From NCBI GenBank assembly GCA_019352115.1, contig JABBNW010000017.1:1-34661 (forward strand): 34,661 nucleotides of DNA, in the 5' to 3' direction. The stretch's first letter is position 1. Each line of letters begins with the position of its first letter. Positions 1 to 9,063 of the stretch are shown in pieces. This DNA comes from Pseudomonadota bacterium (GTDB taxonomy: Bacteria > Pseudomonadota > Alphaproteobacteria > Acetobacterales > Acetobacteraceae). The notes beneath the pieces were generated by a model. The model ran no database searches. It had not been told where the DNA came from and saw only the letters and a program-made list of their open reading frames with translations. The position numbers and the translations under genes were made by a program.

Positions 1-27
1 CCCCCAGCGGCCAGTCCGCCGCGTCGC

Positions 28-972
28 CTAACGCCCGGGCGGGGGCAAGGATTGCTGCTGGATCGGACCGTTCGGCGACAGCTGAACCGGTGCCCCGTTC
101 GGCGCCGCATAGGACGGCGGCGCACCGCCCGGCTGGCCATAGACCGGCGTGCCAGCGGGCGCGCCGCTATAGGTCTGCGGCTGGTACCCGGGCGCCTGGT
201 ACCCGGGGGCCTGGTACCCGGGGGGCTGGTACCCCGGCGGCTGGTATCCGGGCGGCTGCGACCGCGGCGGTTGGTACCCCGGCGGCGGCGCCGGCTGGGC
301 ACTGCCGTAGCGGGTCAGCAACGCCCGCAGGGGATCCGCCCCGGGATTGCTCGCCGCCATCTGCAACACGATCTGCCTGGTATCCACCGGCCGCCCATAA
401 TACGCAGCGTCCCAATCCGACTTCGCGCTCAGCACGCTGCCGCCCAGCGACACCCCGGCGAACACCCCGCGGGACTTCGTGAAGGCGACGATATCGGCGC
501 CCACCGCCGTGGTCGTGGCCCCTTCCACGCCGCCGCCGATCGTCGCCACCACCGCCGAAGCGTCGGCGCCGATCTTGAAATGGCTCGACAACAGCGCGTC
601 CAGCCCGCGGTTGGTCATCACCATCATCACCAGCTCGCTGTCCTTCAGCCCGAGCTGGAAGCCGACGCTGGCGCTGCCGATGGTGAAGAAGGCCGGGTAC
701 GACCAGGTGCCGTTGGCGGCGCGGGCCGCCATGACGCACTGCCCGCCGGAGCCGCCGACGATGAACCCGGCCGCGAACACCCGCGGGCAGATCAGGACCG
801 CCCGCGCGCGCTCCAGCATCGCCTGTGCCTGGTCGGACGCGCCGGGCTCCATCATGCCCTGCAAGGACAGCGTGGACCGATCGACCAGCGCCTGCACGTT
901 GTCCTGCGCCCGCGCGATCCCCGGCGCCAACGCCAGCAGGACAAACCCCAAAGCCGCCCAAACACGCTTCAT
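28..972 (-). CDS. SYLF (Ysc84/DUF500) domain exported protein with Pro-Gly-Tyr-Gln repeat tail
   Basis: Predicted 314-residue exported protein. I chose the ATG at 972 because it is followed at once by a signal peptide (Lys-Arg, then a hydrophobic stretch ending in ARA around residue 22); the frame is open 44 codons further up, but that part is low-complexity. Residues about 30-215 match the SYLF/Ysc84 lipid-binding family: an Ala-rich helix with LERARAVLICP, a Gly-rich strand (GFIVGGSGGQC) and GLDALLSSHFKIGADAS. Members of this family bind phosphoinositides or act in the envelope; the bacterial role is poorly defined. Residues about 230-264 are five-residue PPGYQ/APGYQ repeats, and the remaining tail is Pro/Gly/Gln-rich and probably disordered. 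The 183 bases separating it from the upstream phosphatase suggest its own transcript. Family assignment is fairly sure; the function is not. Confidence 0.85.
   Translation of the reverse strand: MKRVWAALGFVLLALAPGIARAQDNVQALVDRSTLSLQGMMEPGASDQAQAMLERARAVLICPRVFAAGFIVGGSGGQCVMAARAANGTWSYPAFFTIGSASVGFQLGLKDSELVMMVMTNRGLDALLSSHFKIGADASAVVATIGGGVEGATTTAVGADIVAFTKSRGVFAGVSLGGSVLSAKSDWDAAYYGRPVDTRQIVLQMAASNPGADPLRALLTRYGSAQPAPPPGYQPPRSQPPGYQPPGYQPPGYQAPGYQAPGYQPQTYSGAPAGTPVYGQPGGAPPSYAAPNGAPVQLSPNGPIQQQSLPPPGR
181..285. repeat. Seven tandem 15-bp units inside the SYLF gene
   Basis: Seven consecutive 15-base units start at 181, 196, 211, 226, 241, 256 and 271. The plus-strand core is CTGGTACCCGGGCGC with drift; the unit at 256 is the most diverged and encodes PPRSQ. 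Read on the minus strand they encode PPGYQ or APGYQ. In-frame multiples of 15 bases mean copy-number change would lengthen or shorten the protein tail without a frameshift. Confidence 0.85.
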
Positions 973-1155
973 GCAGACCCCCTGTTCGATACCGCCGCCG
1001 AACCCGCCAGCGCCGACCCGCCGGCGCCGAAACCCGACACCGCCGGGACCCGACAGCGGGCCGCCGCGACTGGACCGCACCGCACGCCGCGAAGCGGCAG
1101 GCACCCACGCGGAGCCGCTAGCACACCTCGCGGAGTCGACCCGAGTGACGAACGC

Positions 1156-1779
1156 TCAATATCCCGGGAGTTCGTTCACCGACACCACCCGCCAGCCGTC
1201 CGGATGGCGCTCCATCCGGGTGAGCGACAGGTTCTGCACAGACAGATGCAAGGCGTTGTCCGGCCCGATCCCGAGCGCATGCGCCACCGCCGCGCGGATG
1301 GTGCCGCCGTGGCTGACGGCCACCACATCCTCGCCCGGATGGCGGTCCGCCAGCGCTTCGAGCGCCGCGCCCGCCCGAGCGATGACCTGCACCATGCTCT
1401 CGCCCCCGGGCGGCCGCTCATGGCCCCCCAGCGGCCAGAACGCATGCGGCTTGAGGCTGAGCCGGGCGGGCAGCTCCGCGTGCGCCAGGCCCTGCCATTC
1501 CCCGAGGTGCTGCTCGATCAGGTCGGGCTCGACGCCCAGCTCCTGGCGCGGATAGCCGGCGGCGAAGATCGCCTCCGCGGTGCGCCGGGTGCGCGACAGC
1601 GGCGTCACCACCCAATGCGCCGGACGCGGCAGCCGGGCCGCCAGCGCGGCATACATCGGGGCCTGCGCGAGCAGGCTGGTGGGACACAGTTCCACGTCCA
1701 GGGTCCCGTACAGAACGGCGCGGGCGTTCTCGTCCACGAGGGCGTGTCGGATCAGCCAGAAGCTGGTGGGCAGGGCCAT
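1156..1779 (-). CDS. Histidine phosphatase family protein
   Basis: Cytoplasmic phosphatase of the phosphoglycerate mutase/histidine phosphatase superfamily, about 207 residues. The N-terminal catalytic motif LIRHA carries the phospho-accepting His. Downstream come the R-T-R-R-T-A-E-A motif, the GEWQGL segment with the likely proton donor, and SHGG with the second catalytic His near residue 157. This arrangement resembles CobC-type alpha-ribazole phosphatases and general phosphomonoesterases, but no cobalamin genes lie nearby, so the substrate is unknown. I chose the ATG at 1779 because AAGGA lies about 10 bases upstream; an in-frame ATG at 1812 would add 11 residues but has no visible ribosome binding site. 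It lies 117 bases downstream of the MFS gene on the same strand, so co-transcription is possible. Confidence 0.85.
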   Translation of the reverse strand: MALPTSFWLIRHALVDENARAVLYGTLDVELCPTSLLAQAPMYAALAARLPRPAHWVVTPLSRTRRTAEAIFAAGYPRQELGVEPDLIEQHLGEWQGLAHAELPARLSLKPHAFWPLGGHERPPGGESMVQVIARAGAALEALADRHPGEDVVAVSHGGTIRAAVAHALGIGPDNALHLSVQNLSLTRMERHPDGWRVVSVNELPGY

Positions 1780-1896
1780 GCGCGCGGGGTCCTTGGGACG
1801 GGAGATCGTCATATAGCGTGCCGGGTTCGGCCTGGCGCCCTCACCCGGCGCCGGGTCGCATGTCCGCGGCGCGGGGCAGCGTCCGCGAGAACCCGA

Positions 1897-3093
1897 TCAC
1901 GTCGCGCCGTCGGCCGCGCCGATCGCGCGCCACCAGGGCCAGGTGATCGCCAGCGCCACCAGCGCCTCGATCCCGGTCGCCACCGTGGCCCCGCGCGCGC
2001 CGATCGCATCGGCCGTCAGCCCGATCAGCACGAAGCCGATCGGCCCCAGCCCGATGCATACCGACAGCACGCCCAGCATCCGGCTGCGCATCTCGACCGG
2101 GGCGAACAAATACACGAGCGTCGCCTGCATCACGCTGAACCCGGCGCCGCCGAAGCCGGCCACGAACAGCGCGCCGCCGGCCAGCCGCGGGTCCGGCATG
2201 AGCGCGAACAGGGTCAGGAACACGCAGTACGAAATCACCCCGCCCATGTAGGCCGCCGCGAAATGGCGCCGCCGCACCAGGAGCGCGAGCAGCAGCGCGC
2301 CGGCGAAGGCCCCTGCCCCGTCCATGCTCGCAATCACGCCGGTGGCGGCCGGGCCCAGCCGGAGGTTCGTCTCCGCGATCACCGGCACCATGCTCGTGAA
2401 GGGCCAAGCGAAGATGTTGTAGATCACGGTGACCAGCAGCACGCCCACGAGGCGGGGATCGCGCCGCGCGTACCGCAGGCCGCCGGCAATGCCGGCCAGC
2501 ACCGAGCCGCGCGCGCCCGCGACGGCGGCATCGCGGCTGCGCACCATGCACGAGGCCGCGAAGGCGGTCGCGTACAGCACCACGCTCAGGCTGAACACCG
2601 CGCCGATGCCGGCCAGCGCGAGCAGCCCGCCGGCGATCGCCGGACCCAGCATCCGGCTGCCGGTAGTGGCGGCGACATCGAGCGACATGGCCCAGCCCAT
2701 CCGCTCGGTGCCCACGGCCTCGCCCATCATGACCCGCCGGACCGGATTGTCCGCCGCCCAGCCGATCCCGTTGACGAAGCTCGCCGCCGCGACCTCCCAC
2801 ACCGTGAGCCGCCCGGCGAAGCCGAGCACGGCGATGGCCGCCGAACTCGCGCCCATCATCGCGACGATCAGCAGCAAGGCGGTGCGGCGCTCCACCCGCT
2901 CGGCCCAGGCGCCGAGGAACGCGCCGAACAGGCCCATCGGCAGCAGCCGGAGCATGGTCATCATCGCGACCAGGAACGGCGAGTGGGTGCGCTGGAAGAC
3001 GAACACCGCGACCGCCAGGGTTTCCCCCCAGCGCACGGTGAACGTGCCGAGGCCGACATAGAGCAGGCGCCAGAAATCGGCTCCGGCGTGCAT
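1897..3093 (-). CDS. MFS family transporter
   Basis: Integral inner-membrane protein of about 398 residues with roughly 12 hydrophobic segments spread along its length. Arg/Glu-rich loops such as AERVERRTALL after segment 2 match the cytoplasmic A-like motif position of major facilitator transporters. It resembles the MFS_3/enterobactin-exporter-like subgroup, which often exports small molecules; the substrate cannot be told. The ATG at 3093 is the first start followed directly by membrane-type sequence. The frame stays open for 83 more codons upstream, but that part is Arg/Pro-rich and runs into prfB. No strong ribosome binding site is visible, so the start is uncertain. Confidence 0.85.
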   Translation of the reverse strand: MHAGADFWRLLYVGLGTFTVRWGETLAVAVFVFQRTHSPFLVAMMTMLRLLPMGLFGAFLGAWAERVERRTALLLIVAMMGASSAAIAVLGFAGRLTVWEVAAASFVNGIGWAADNPVRRVMMGEAVGTERMGWAMSLDVAATTGSRMLGPAIAGGLLALAGIGAVFSLSVVLYATAFAASCMVRSRDAAVAGARGSVLAGIAGGLRYARRDPRLVGVLLVTVIYNIFAWPFTSMVPVIAETNLRLGPAATGVIASMDGAGAFAGALLLALLVRRRHFAAAYMGGVISYCVFLTLFALMPDPRLAGGALFVAGFGGAGFSVMQATLVYLFAPVEMRSRMLGVLSVCIGLGPIGFVLIGLTADAIGARGATVATGIEALVALAITWPWWRAIGAADGAT

Positions 3094-3268
3094 CCGGCCC
3101 GGGGCGAACGCCGGGGCCGGGCGGCGGTGGGTGGCTGACAGGACGTTCCTCGGGCGTTTTATGGGTCGCTTCCGGCGATCCTGCCGGGGAACCCGCGGCC
3201 CGACAACCTGTGGCAGCCGCGGTCGGCAGCAGCCGGCGCCCCGACCATGCGGGAACGACGGCGTACGG

Positions 3269-4400
3269 CTACCGCGCCTGGGCGCTCGCCTCCGAGCGGG
3301 TGGCGCCCACCCGAGCGGCCAGGGCCGCGGCCATGAACCCATCCAGATCGCCGTCCAGCACGGCGGCGGGATTGCCCGTCTCCACGCCGGTACGCAGGTC
3401 CTTCACCATCTGGTATGGCGCCAGCACGTAGCTGCGGATCTGGTGGCCCCAGCCGATGTCGGTCTTGGCGGCCTCCACCGCGGTCGCCGCGGCTTCCCGC
3501 TTCTGCAACTCCTGTTCGTACATCCGCGCTTTCAGCATTTCCATCGCGATCGCGCGGTTGCGGTGCTGGCTGCGGTCGGTCTGGCAGGCGACGACGATGC
3601 CGGTCGGGATATGGGTGATGCGGATCGCGCTTTCGGTCTTGTTCACATGCTGGCCGCCGGCGCCGGAGGACCGATAGGTATCGATCTTCAGGTCGGCGTC
3701 GCGGATCTCGATGTCGATCGTGTCGTCCACCACCGGATAGACCCACACGCTGGCGAAGCTCGTCTGCCGGCGCGCGGCGGAGTCGAACGGGCTGATGCGG
3801 ACCAGGCGGTGCACGCCGGCCTCGGTCTTGAGCCAGCCGTAGGCGTCCGGGCCGCTCACTTGCAGGGTGACGGATTTGATCCCGGCCTGCTCGCCCTCGC
3901 TCGCTTCCAGCAATTGCACCTTGTAGCCGTGCGCCTCGGCCCAGCGGGTGTACATGCGCATCAGCATCTCGGCCCAGTCCTGGGCTTCGGTGCCGCCAGC
4001 GCCGGCGTTGATTTCAATGTAGCAATCGTTGGCATCGGCTTCGCCCGACAGCAGGCTCTCGATCTCGCGCCGCTTCGCCTCATTGGCCAGCGCATGCAGG
4101 CCTGCCAGCCCCTCGGCGGCCATCGCCGCATCGCCGTCGGCTTCAGCGAGCGCCACCAGCTCCATGGTGTCGGCCACGTCGGTTTCCAGCTTGCGCACGC
4201 CGTCGATCCGGCCGGCAAGGTGGTTGCGTTCGCGCATCACCTTCTGCGCCCGCGCGGCATCGTTCCACAGCGCCGGATCCTCGGCGGTGGCGTTCAGCTC
4301 CGCGAGCCGTGCCTCGGCGACATCCCAGTCAAAGATGCCTCCTCAGCAGCGCGACGGACTGCTTGATCTGTTCGTTCAGGGCTTCGGATTCGGCAGACAT
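3269..4400 (-). CDS. prfB: Peptide chain release factor 2, made by programmed +1 frameshift
   Basis: RF2 recognises UGA and UAA in the ribosomal A site and triggers peptide release. The first frame runs from ATG 4400 for 23 codons, ending in Arg-Arg-His-Leu, then an in-frame TGA at 4331-4329. Skipping one base there continues with Asp-Trp-Asp into the main frame, which stops at 3269, giving about 376 residues, the usual RF2 length. The main body holds the RF2-type anticodon tripeptide SPF (in [11 protein letters not shown]) and the catalytic GGQ loop ([14 protein letters not shown]). A gene caller would truncate this gene at an internal ATG at 4240. It follows mrcA by 52 bases, in the conserved alphaproteobacterial order amiC-mrcA-prfB. 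The frameshift makes RF2 synthesis self-limiting. Confidence 0.96.
4328..4346 (-). promoter_or_regulatory. prfB programmed +1 frameshift site
   Basis: Read on the minus strand, the sequence is AGGAGG, then CAT, CTT, TGA, C. It has the three standard elements of the RF2 recoding site: a perfect internal Shine-Dalgarno-like AGGAGG three bases before the slippery CTT codon, the in-frame TGA, and a C after it, which weakens termination. Low RF2 leaves the ribosome paused at TGA, so it slips one base forward to read GAC. The E. coli site has AGGGGG and TAT at the equivalent positions. Confidence 0.95.
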
Positions 4401-4452
4401 CAGCGTGCTCGACAAGGGTCGGAGGCGGGGCCGGCAAAACGCAAGCGGCGGG

Positions 4453-7014
4453 TCAATACAGCCCGCCGAGGGAACTGTCCACGCCGGGCGGGCTCGGTTG
4501 CTGCGCCGAGGGACCGGCGCCGGATGTGCCGGACGGCACCGCCGCGACCGCCGTCCCCGAGGCGGCGGTCGGCCCGGTCGAGCCCCCCGGAACCTGGCCC
4601 GGCTTGAACGCATCCGTCACCATGCCGGACCCGCTGTTCCAGGACGCCATCGTGACCCCCGGCGGCGGCGGGAAGGGCACCGCGGGCCGGCCCTTGAGCG
4701 CCGCCGCCATGAACTGGTGCCAGATCGGCCCGGCCACCTGCGCGCCCGCCTGGCCGTGGCCGAGGCTCGAGGGGGTGTCGTACCCCATCCACACGACGGT
4801 CACGAGCTGCGGGCTGAAGCCGGCGAACCAGCCGTCCTGGAAATTCTCCGACGTTCCGGTCTTGCCGGCCAGCGGCCGATCGAGCCCCTTGCCCACCGGC
4901 GCCCCGGTGCCGCGGGTCATCACGCCTTGCATCATGGTGACGAGCTGGAACACACTGTCCGGATCGGCAATGCGGGTACGCTGGTCCACGACCTGCGGCG
5001 GCGTCGCGAGCGTATCGCACGCGCAGGAGAGACCTGACGGCCGCCAGACGACATGGCCTTCCGGGTCCTGCACGCTGTCGACCAGGCTCGGCACCACCCG
5101 CCGCCCCCCGTCGGCGAGGCTCGCGTAGGCGCCTGCCTCCCGCAGGACGGTCGTGTCCACCGCGCCGAGAGCCGCCGGGAGGACTTCCGGCATCTGCTTC
5201 ACCATGCCGAACGATTCCGCCGTCCGTGCCACCGCCGCCATGCCGACCCGCCGGGCGACCCGCAGCGTGACCAGGTTGAGCGATTGCTCCAGTGCCACCC
5301 GCAGCGACGTCGGGCCGCCGAAATTGTCCTCGTAATTATGCGGTCGCCACATGCCCGCCGCACCCAGGTCGACCACGATCGGCGCGTCGAGGAAGCGTGA
5401 ACTGGGCGAGAAGCCCTTCTCAAGCGCGGTCAGATAGACCATCGGCTTGAAGCTGCTGCCGGGTTGCCGCGCCGCCTGGGTTGCCCGGTTGAACTGGCTC
5501 GCGCGGTAGCTCCAGCCGCCGACCATCGCCAGCACCCGGCCCGACGTGGGATCGAGGCTGACCAGCGCTGCCTGCGCCTTCGGTACCTGGCGCAGCACCG
5601 CCACCGACCCGTCGCTGCCGGCCGGCTGCACCATGACGACATCGCCCGGGCGGACCATCTGGGCCAGCCCGGCGAAGGCCGCCTGCTCGTATCCGGCCGG
5701 GCTCATCGGATGGTGCCAGACCTGCCCACCCAGGCTCAGCGTACCGGTGTGCGGCAGCGGTTGCGCGGGCTGGCCGGACGGGGTGTCGCCTGCGGGATCG
5801 AGCCAGCCGATGCGCGGCGCCGCAGCCGTCCCGCCCGGCAGCACCGCCGCCAACCGCCAGTCGGACAGCATCCCGACCGGCGGGGCCACCTTGCTCAGCG
5901 GGCCGATCCAGTCGGCCGCATCGGCAATACGGGTCACCGGGCCGCGCCAGCCGCCCATGCGGCGGTCATAGGCCATCAGCCCATCGCGCACCGCCCGATT
6001 CGCCGCCGCCTGCAACCGCGGATCAAGACTCGTCGCAACCGTGAGGCCGCCTTCCATCGTGAGGCTGGTGCCGAACCGGGTCAGCAGCGCGCGCTGCACA
6101 TCGGAGGCGAACCATTCCGCACCCGGCACCGGCGGCGCACTCGGGCGCACCGCCGGCAGCAGCGGCGCCGCCTTGGCGGCCGTCGCCTGGGCGCGGGTGA
6201 TGGAGCCGTCGTCGGCCATGCGGTCGATCACCCAGTTGCGCCGGATCAGGGCCGCCTTGGGGAAGTGCCGCGGATTGTAGTTGTGCGGCGCCTTCGGCAG
6301 CGCCGCGAGGGAGGCGTCCTCGGCGATGGTCAACTGGTCGAGCGACTTGCCGAAATAGGTCTCGGCCGCTGCGGCCACGCCATAGGCGCCGTTCCCGAGG
6401 TATATCTGGTTCAGGTAGATATCCAGGATGTGCTGCTTCGGCAGGCTCTGGTCGATGCGGACTGCGAGGATCGCTTCCTCGATCTTGCGCACCAGGTCCA
6501 TGCGGTGATGCAGCAGCATGTTCTTCGTGAGCTGCATCGTGATGGTGGACGCGCCGAGCGGACGATGGCCGCTGCCCAGGTGCATCAGATCCCACACCCC
6601 GGCGCGCACGATCGCCACCGGGTCGATGCCGGGATGGATCCAGAAATTCTGGTCCTCCGCGGCCAGGAACGCGTTCTGCAGCGGCTTCGGGATGGCCGAG
6701 AACGGCACCAGGACACGCCGCTGCGTCGCCAGTTCATCCAGCAATTGTCCGTTGCCGGCGTACACGCGCGTCATCAACGGCGGCTGGTAGCTGCGTAGGC
6801 CCGAAATGCTCGGCAGGTCCGGGGCGAAACGCACCCAGGCAAACCAGACCACGGCGGCGCCCACCAGCACCAACAGAGTGGCGGCCCCGAGCAACCCGCC
6901 CACGAGCTTGCGAAACCAGCCCACGCGCCGCGGCGGCCGGGTCGGATGGTGTGGCCCGTTCCGGCGTCCGGTCGGGGCGGAGAGCGGGGCACCCGCTGTA
7001 ATGGGACCAGTCAT
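4453..7014 (-). CDS. mrcA: Penicillin-binding protein 1A, bifunctional peptidoglycan synthase
   Basis: Class A PBP of about 853 residues that polymerises and cross-links peptidoglycan on the periplasmic side of the inner membrane. It has a short Pro/Arg-rich cytoplasmic N-terminus, one membrane anchor (about 35-60), then the glycosyltransferase domain with catalytic Glu in AAEDQNFWIHPGID (about 120) and the GASTITMQL motif. An OB-like insert follows. The transpeptidase domain has SxxK in PGSSFKP (Ser about 520), SLN (about 578-580) and KTGTSE (about 718). The C-terminal 60 residues are Pro/Ser/Gly-rich. The ATG at 7014 is preferred over 7044, but both are possible. It lies about 56 bases after amiC, so the two are probably one transcript joining synthesis to septal hydrolysis. 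Confidence 0.95.
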   Translation of the reverse strand: MTGPITAGAPLSAPTGRRNGPHHPTRPPRRVGWFRKLVGGLLGAATLLVLVGAAVVWFAWVRFAPDLPSISGLRSYQPPLMTRVYAGNGQLLDELATQRRVLVPFSAIPKPLQNAFLAAEDQNFWIHPGIDPVAIVRAGVWDLMHLGSGHRPLGASTITMQLTKNMLLHHRMDLVRKIEEAILAVRIDQSLPKQHILDIYLNQIYLGNGAYGVAAAAETYFGKSLDQLTIAEDASLAALPKAPHNYNPRHFPKAALIRRNWVIDRMADDGSITRAQATAAKAAPLLPAVRPSAPPVPGAEWFASDVQRALLTRFGTSLTMEGGLTVATSLDPRLQAAANRAVRDGLMAYDRRMGGWRGPVTRIADAADWIGPLSKVAPPVGMLSDWRLAAVLPGGTAAAPRIGWLDPAGDTPSGQPAQPLPHTGTLSLGGQVWHHPMSPAGYEQAAFAGLAQMVRPGDVVMVQPAGSDGSVAVLRQVPKAQAALVSLDPTSGRVLAMVGGWSYRASQFNRATQAARQPGSSFKPMVYLTALEKGFSPSSRFLDAPIVVDLGAAGMWRPHNYEDNFGGPTSLRVALEQSLNLVTLRVARRVGMAAVARTAESFGMVKQMPEVLPAALGAVDTTVLREAGAYASLADGGRRVVPSLVDSVQDPEGHVVWRPSGLSCACDTLATPPQVVDQRTRIADPDSVFQLVTMMQGVMTRGTGAPVGKGLDRPLAGKTGTSENFQDGWFAGFSPQLVTVVWMGYDTPSSLGHGQAGAQVAGPIWHQFMAAALKGRPAVPFPPPPGVTMASWNSGSGMVTDAFKPGQVPGGSTGPTAASGTAVAAVPSGTSGAGPSAQQPSPPGVDSSLGGLY

Positions 7015-7070
7015 GGCCGCGAGATATGGGGCCTTTGCCCGCAAAGAACCAGCGCGTCGCGGCGCCGGTC

Positions 7071-7955
7071 TCAGCCCGCCATCCGGTAGGAGCCGGCGAC
7101 GAAATACGCATCCACCGCCCGGCGCATCGCCGTCGCCACCGCCATCCGGTGCGCCGGTCGACGCAGCGCGGCCTCATCGAGCGGGCTCGACATGAAGCCC
7201 ATCTCCACCAGGATGCTCGGGATTTTCGCCGATTGCAGTACCACGAACCCGGCGTGGCGTTCCGGGTTGGCGAGCATCGGCGTGACGTCCGCCAAGGCGC
7301 CCACCATCCGTTGCGCCAGCGCCCCGGACAGGGTGTGCGTCTCCCGTCGCATCAGGCTGGCGAGAATCCGGGCGACCTCCGGCGACAGCCCCCGATAGGC
7401 GTGGTTCACGTAATCGTCAGACGCATTCTCGCTCGCAGCGATCACCGCGGACTGCGGATCGGACGCGTGCGAGGCGAACGTGTAGACACTGGCCCCGCGC
7501 ACCGCCGAATCGTCGCGCAGCGCATCGGCGTGCATCGAGACGAACAATGACGCGCCGGCCCGTTGCGCCAACTCCACCCGCTGTTCGAGCGGGATGAACA
7601 CGTCACGCGCCCGGGTCATCGCCACCCGGTAGCGCCGGTCGGATTCCAGCAGCCGGCGGAGGTCGAACGCGGCATCGAGCGCGATGTGCTTTTCATAGGT
7701 GCCGGAGATGCCGATCGCGCCGGGATCGCGCCCGCCGTGCCCGGGATCGATCATGACCAGCGGTGGCAGGCCGCTGCCGGCGGGCGGCGGTTGCCAGGGT
7801 GGCGGTTGCCAAAGAGGGCGGCGCCACGCTGGCCGCCGCCACGCCGCCTCCGCCGTGTCGAAGCTGCCCGGCAGCAGAAACGTGCCGAACACCCCGAGGG
7901 CGGTGCCGATCCGGGTCAGCAGCATGCGACGGGCGAGGAAGGAACCGGAAGACAT
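7071..7955 (-). CDS. amiC: N-acetylmuramoyl-L-alanine amidase (Amidase_3)
   Basis: Zinc-dependent periplasmic amidase that cuts the bond between MurNAc and the stem peptide during cell separation, about 294 residues. The N-terminus has an Arg-Arg pair and a hydrophobic stretch (about 9-38) typical of an export signal. A Trp/Arg/Pro linker (about 39-60) leads into the Amidase_3 domain. Zinc ligands are visible as His73 in IDPGHGG, Glu88 in YEKHIALD and His142 in VSMHAD, and the catalytic Glu is about 251 in ILVEMGFMS. There is no AMIN domain, so targeting may rely on other partners. I chose ATG 7955 over an in-frame ATG at 7976 because the latter leaves the export signal seven residues inside. 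It is the first gene of amiC-mrcA-prfB; the related gene order in other alphaproteobacteria supports the symbol. Confidence 0.93.
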   Translation of the reverse strand: MSSGSFLARRMLLTRIGTALGVFGTFLLPGSFDTAEAAWRRPAWRRPLWQPPPWQPPPAGSGLPPLVMIDPGHGGRDPGAIGISGTYEKHIALDAAFDLRRLLESDRRYRVAMTRARDVFIPLEQRVELAQRAGASLFVSMHADALRDDSAVRGASVYTFASHASDPQSAVIAASENASDDYVNHAYRGLSPEVARILASLMRRETHTLSGALAQRMVGALADVTPMLANPERHAGFVVLQSAKIPSILVEMGFMSSPLDEAALRRPAHRMAVATAMRRAVDAYFVAGSYRMAG

Positions 7956-7993
7956 GGACACGAGGGTTAATACCAAATGTCCGGACTTGCACC

Positions 7994-8968
7994 TTAAATG
8001 TTGATAACGCCCGGTTCTTGATCCTTGATGGTTTCGTCCCCCACCAGGGTCCCGATCCGCGGCAGCACTTGATCAATGAGGCGCGCGGTCTGGTCCAGCA
8101 TCTCCGCTTCCCCCGCCGCCACCGGCCGCAGGACGAACTTGCTGACCCCGGCTGCGACATAGGCCGCCACGCGGGCCAGGATCGTCGCCGCATCGCCGAC
8201 GGCGAAGACCCCGGCCGGGTCGCGGCCGGTACGGGCGCGATAGGCCGCCGCGGCACCGGCCACAGCCGGGTCGGCGAAGGTGCCGAAGCGAAACGGGATG
8301 CCGGCGCCATAGTGGTCGGGCTCGATCGTGCGGCCGGTCGCCATCAGCGCCTCCCGGATCGCCGCGATCACCGCGGCCGCCTGCGCGGGGGTTTCCGGTC
8401 CGGCCTGCCAGCCGGTGCCGTAGCGCGCAGTGCGGCGAACCGCGGCCGGCGAGCCGCCGCCAATCCACATCGGCAGGTCCGCCTGGGCCGGACGGGGCGC
8501 GATCTGCGCCCCGGCCAGGCGGATGTGCCGCCCGGAGAAATCGACCTTCTCCCCGGTCCACAACAGGCGGATCACCTGCAGCGCTTCGTCCGTGCGGGCC
8601 CCGCGGGTTGCCTGGTCGATCCCGAGCGCGGCCCATTCCGGCGCCTGCGGGCTGCCGATGCCGAAGCCCGGCAGCAGGCGCCCGGCGGACAGCACATCGA
8701 TGGTGGCGCATTGCTTGGCCGCCAGCACCGGATCGCGCAGCGCCAGGGACAGCACGTTGACGCCGAATTTCAGCCTCCGGGTGCGCCCGGCCACGGCGGC
8801 GAGCGCGGTCAGGCTTTCGAGGATCGGGGTGGCGCCGAGCAGCCGGTCGGTCTGCCAGAACGAGTCGATCCCGCCCTGTTCCAGCAGGTCGATCCAGCGC
8901 CAGAACCCGGCCGCCGTCGCGAACGGGAATTCCGCCAGCCCGACGCCGAGCGCGATCTTGCGTGCCAT
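7994..8968 (-). CDS. LLM-class flavin-dependent oxidoreductase
   Basis: About 324-residue TIM-barrel flavoenzyme of the bacterial luciferase-like monooxygenase group, which uses FMN or F420 to oxidise or reduce small molecules. Family features include an N-terminal strand GVGLAEFPF, SFWQTDRLLG, the middle segment DVLSAGRLLPGFGIG, and WIGGGSPAAVRRTARYGTGW near the C-terminal half. The start at 8968 is fixed by AGGAGG nine bases upstream; the frame extends eight residues further. It lies between the end of the ribosomal cluster and amiC. Its stop is 38 bases from the amiC start, so amiC may be read from the same message, although a short AT-rich patch between them could hold a promoter. The substrate is unknown. 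Confidence 0.88.
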   Translation of the reverse strand: MARKIALGVGLAEFPFATAAGFWRWIDLLEQGGIDSFWQTDRLLGATPILESLTALAAVAGRTRRLKFGVNVLSLALRDPVLAAKQCATIDVLSAGRLLPGFGIGSPQAPEWAALGIDQATRGARTDEALQVIRLLWTGEKVDFSGRHIRLAGAQIAPRPAQADLPMWIGGGSPAAVRRTARYGTGWQAGPETPAQAAAVIAAIREALMATGRTIEPDHYGAGIPFRFGTFADPAVAGAAAAYRARTGRDPAGVFAVGDAATILARVAAYVAAGVSKFVLRPVAAGEAEMLDQTARLIDQVLPRIGTLVGDETIKDQEPGVINI

Positions 8969-9033
8969 GACGCCCGTCCTCCTGCCACCCATGCGGGCGA
9001 ACGTATCCGGGAGGCGCGGTGGACGCGAGCCGC

Positions 9034-9063
9034 CCCGGCGCCCCCAGGGTTGAGGGCGCCGGG
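9034..9063 (-). terminator. Hairpin directly after adk, probable end of the ribosomal transcript
   Basis: A perfect 10-bp GC stem (9034-9043 with 9054-9063) around a 10-base loop sits two bases beyond the adk stop codon. On the minus strand it is not followed by a T-run (GCGGCTCG follows), so it is not a textbook intrinsic terminator. Its position at the end of a 14-kb ribosomal cluster and its stability support a transcription end or RNA-stabilising role. Confidence 0.65.

Noticed and set aside
52-3138. A 1028-codon plus-strand open frame across the first 3 kb
   Set aside because: It is antisense to three well-supported minus-strand genes, has Arg/His/Gln-rich composition and no domain; a by-product of high GC content.
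7956-7993. Possible promoter in the AT-rich patch between the LLM gene and amiC
   Set aside because: TATTAA is present, but no acceptable -35 at 16-18 bases; too weak to report as a feature.
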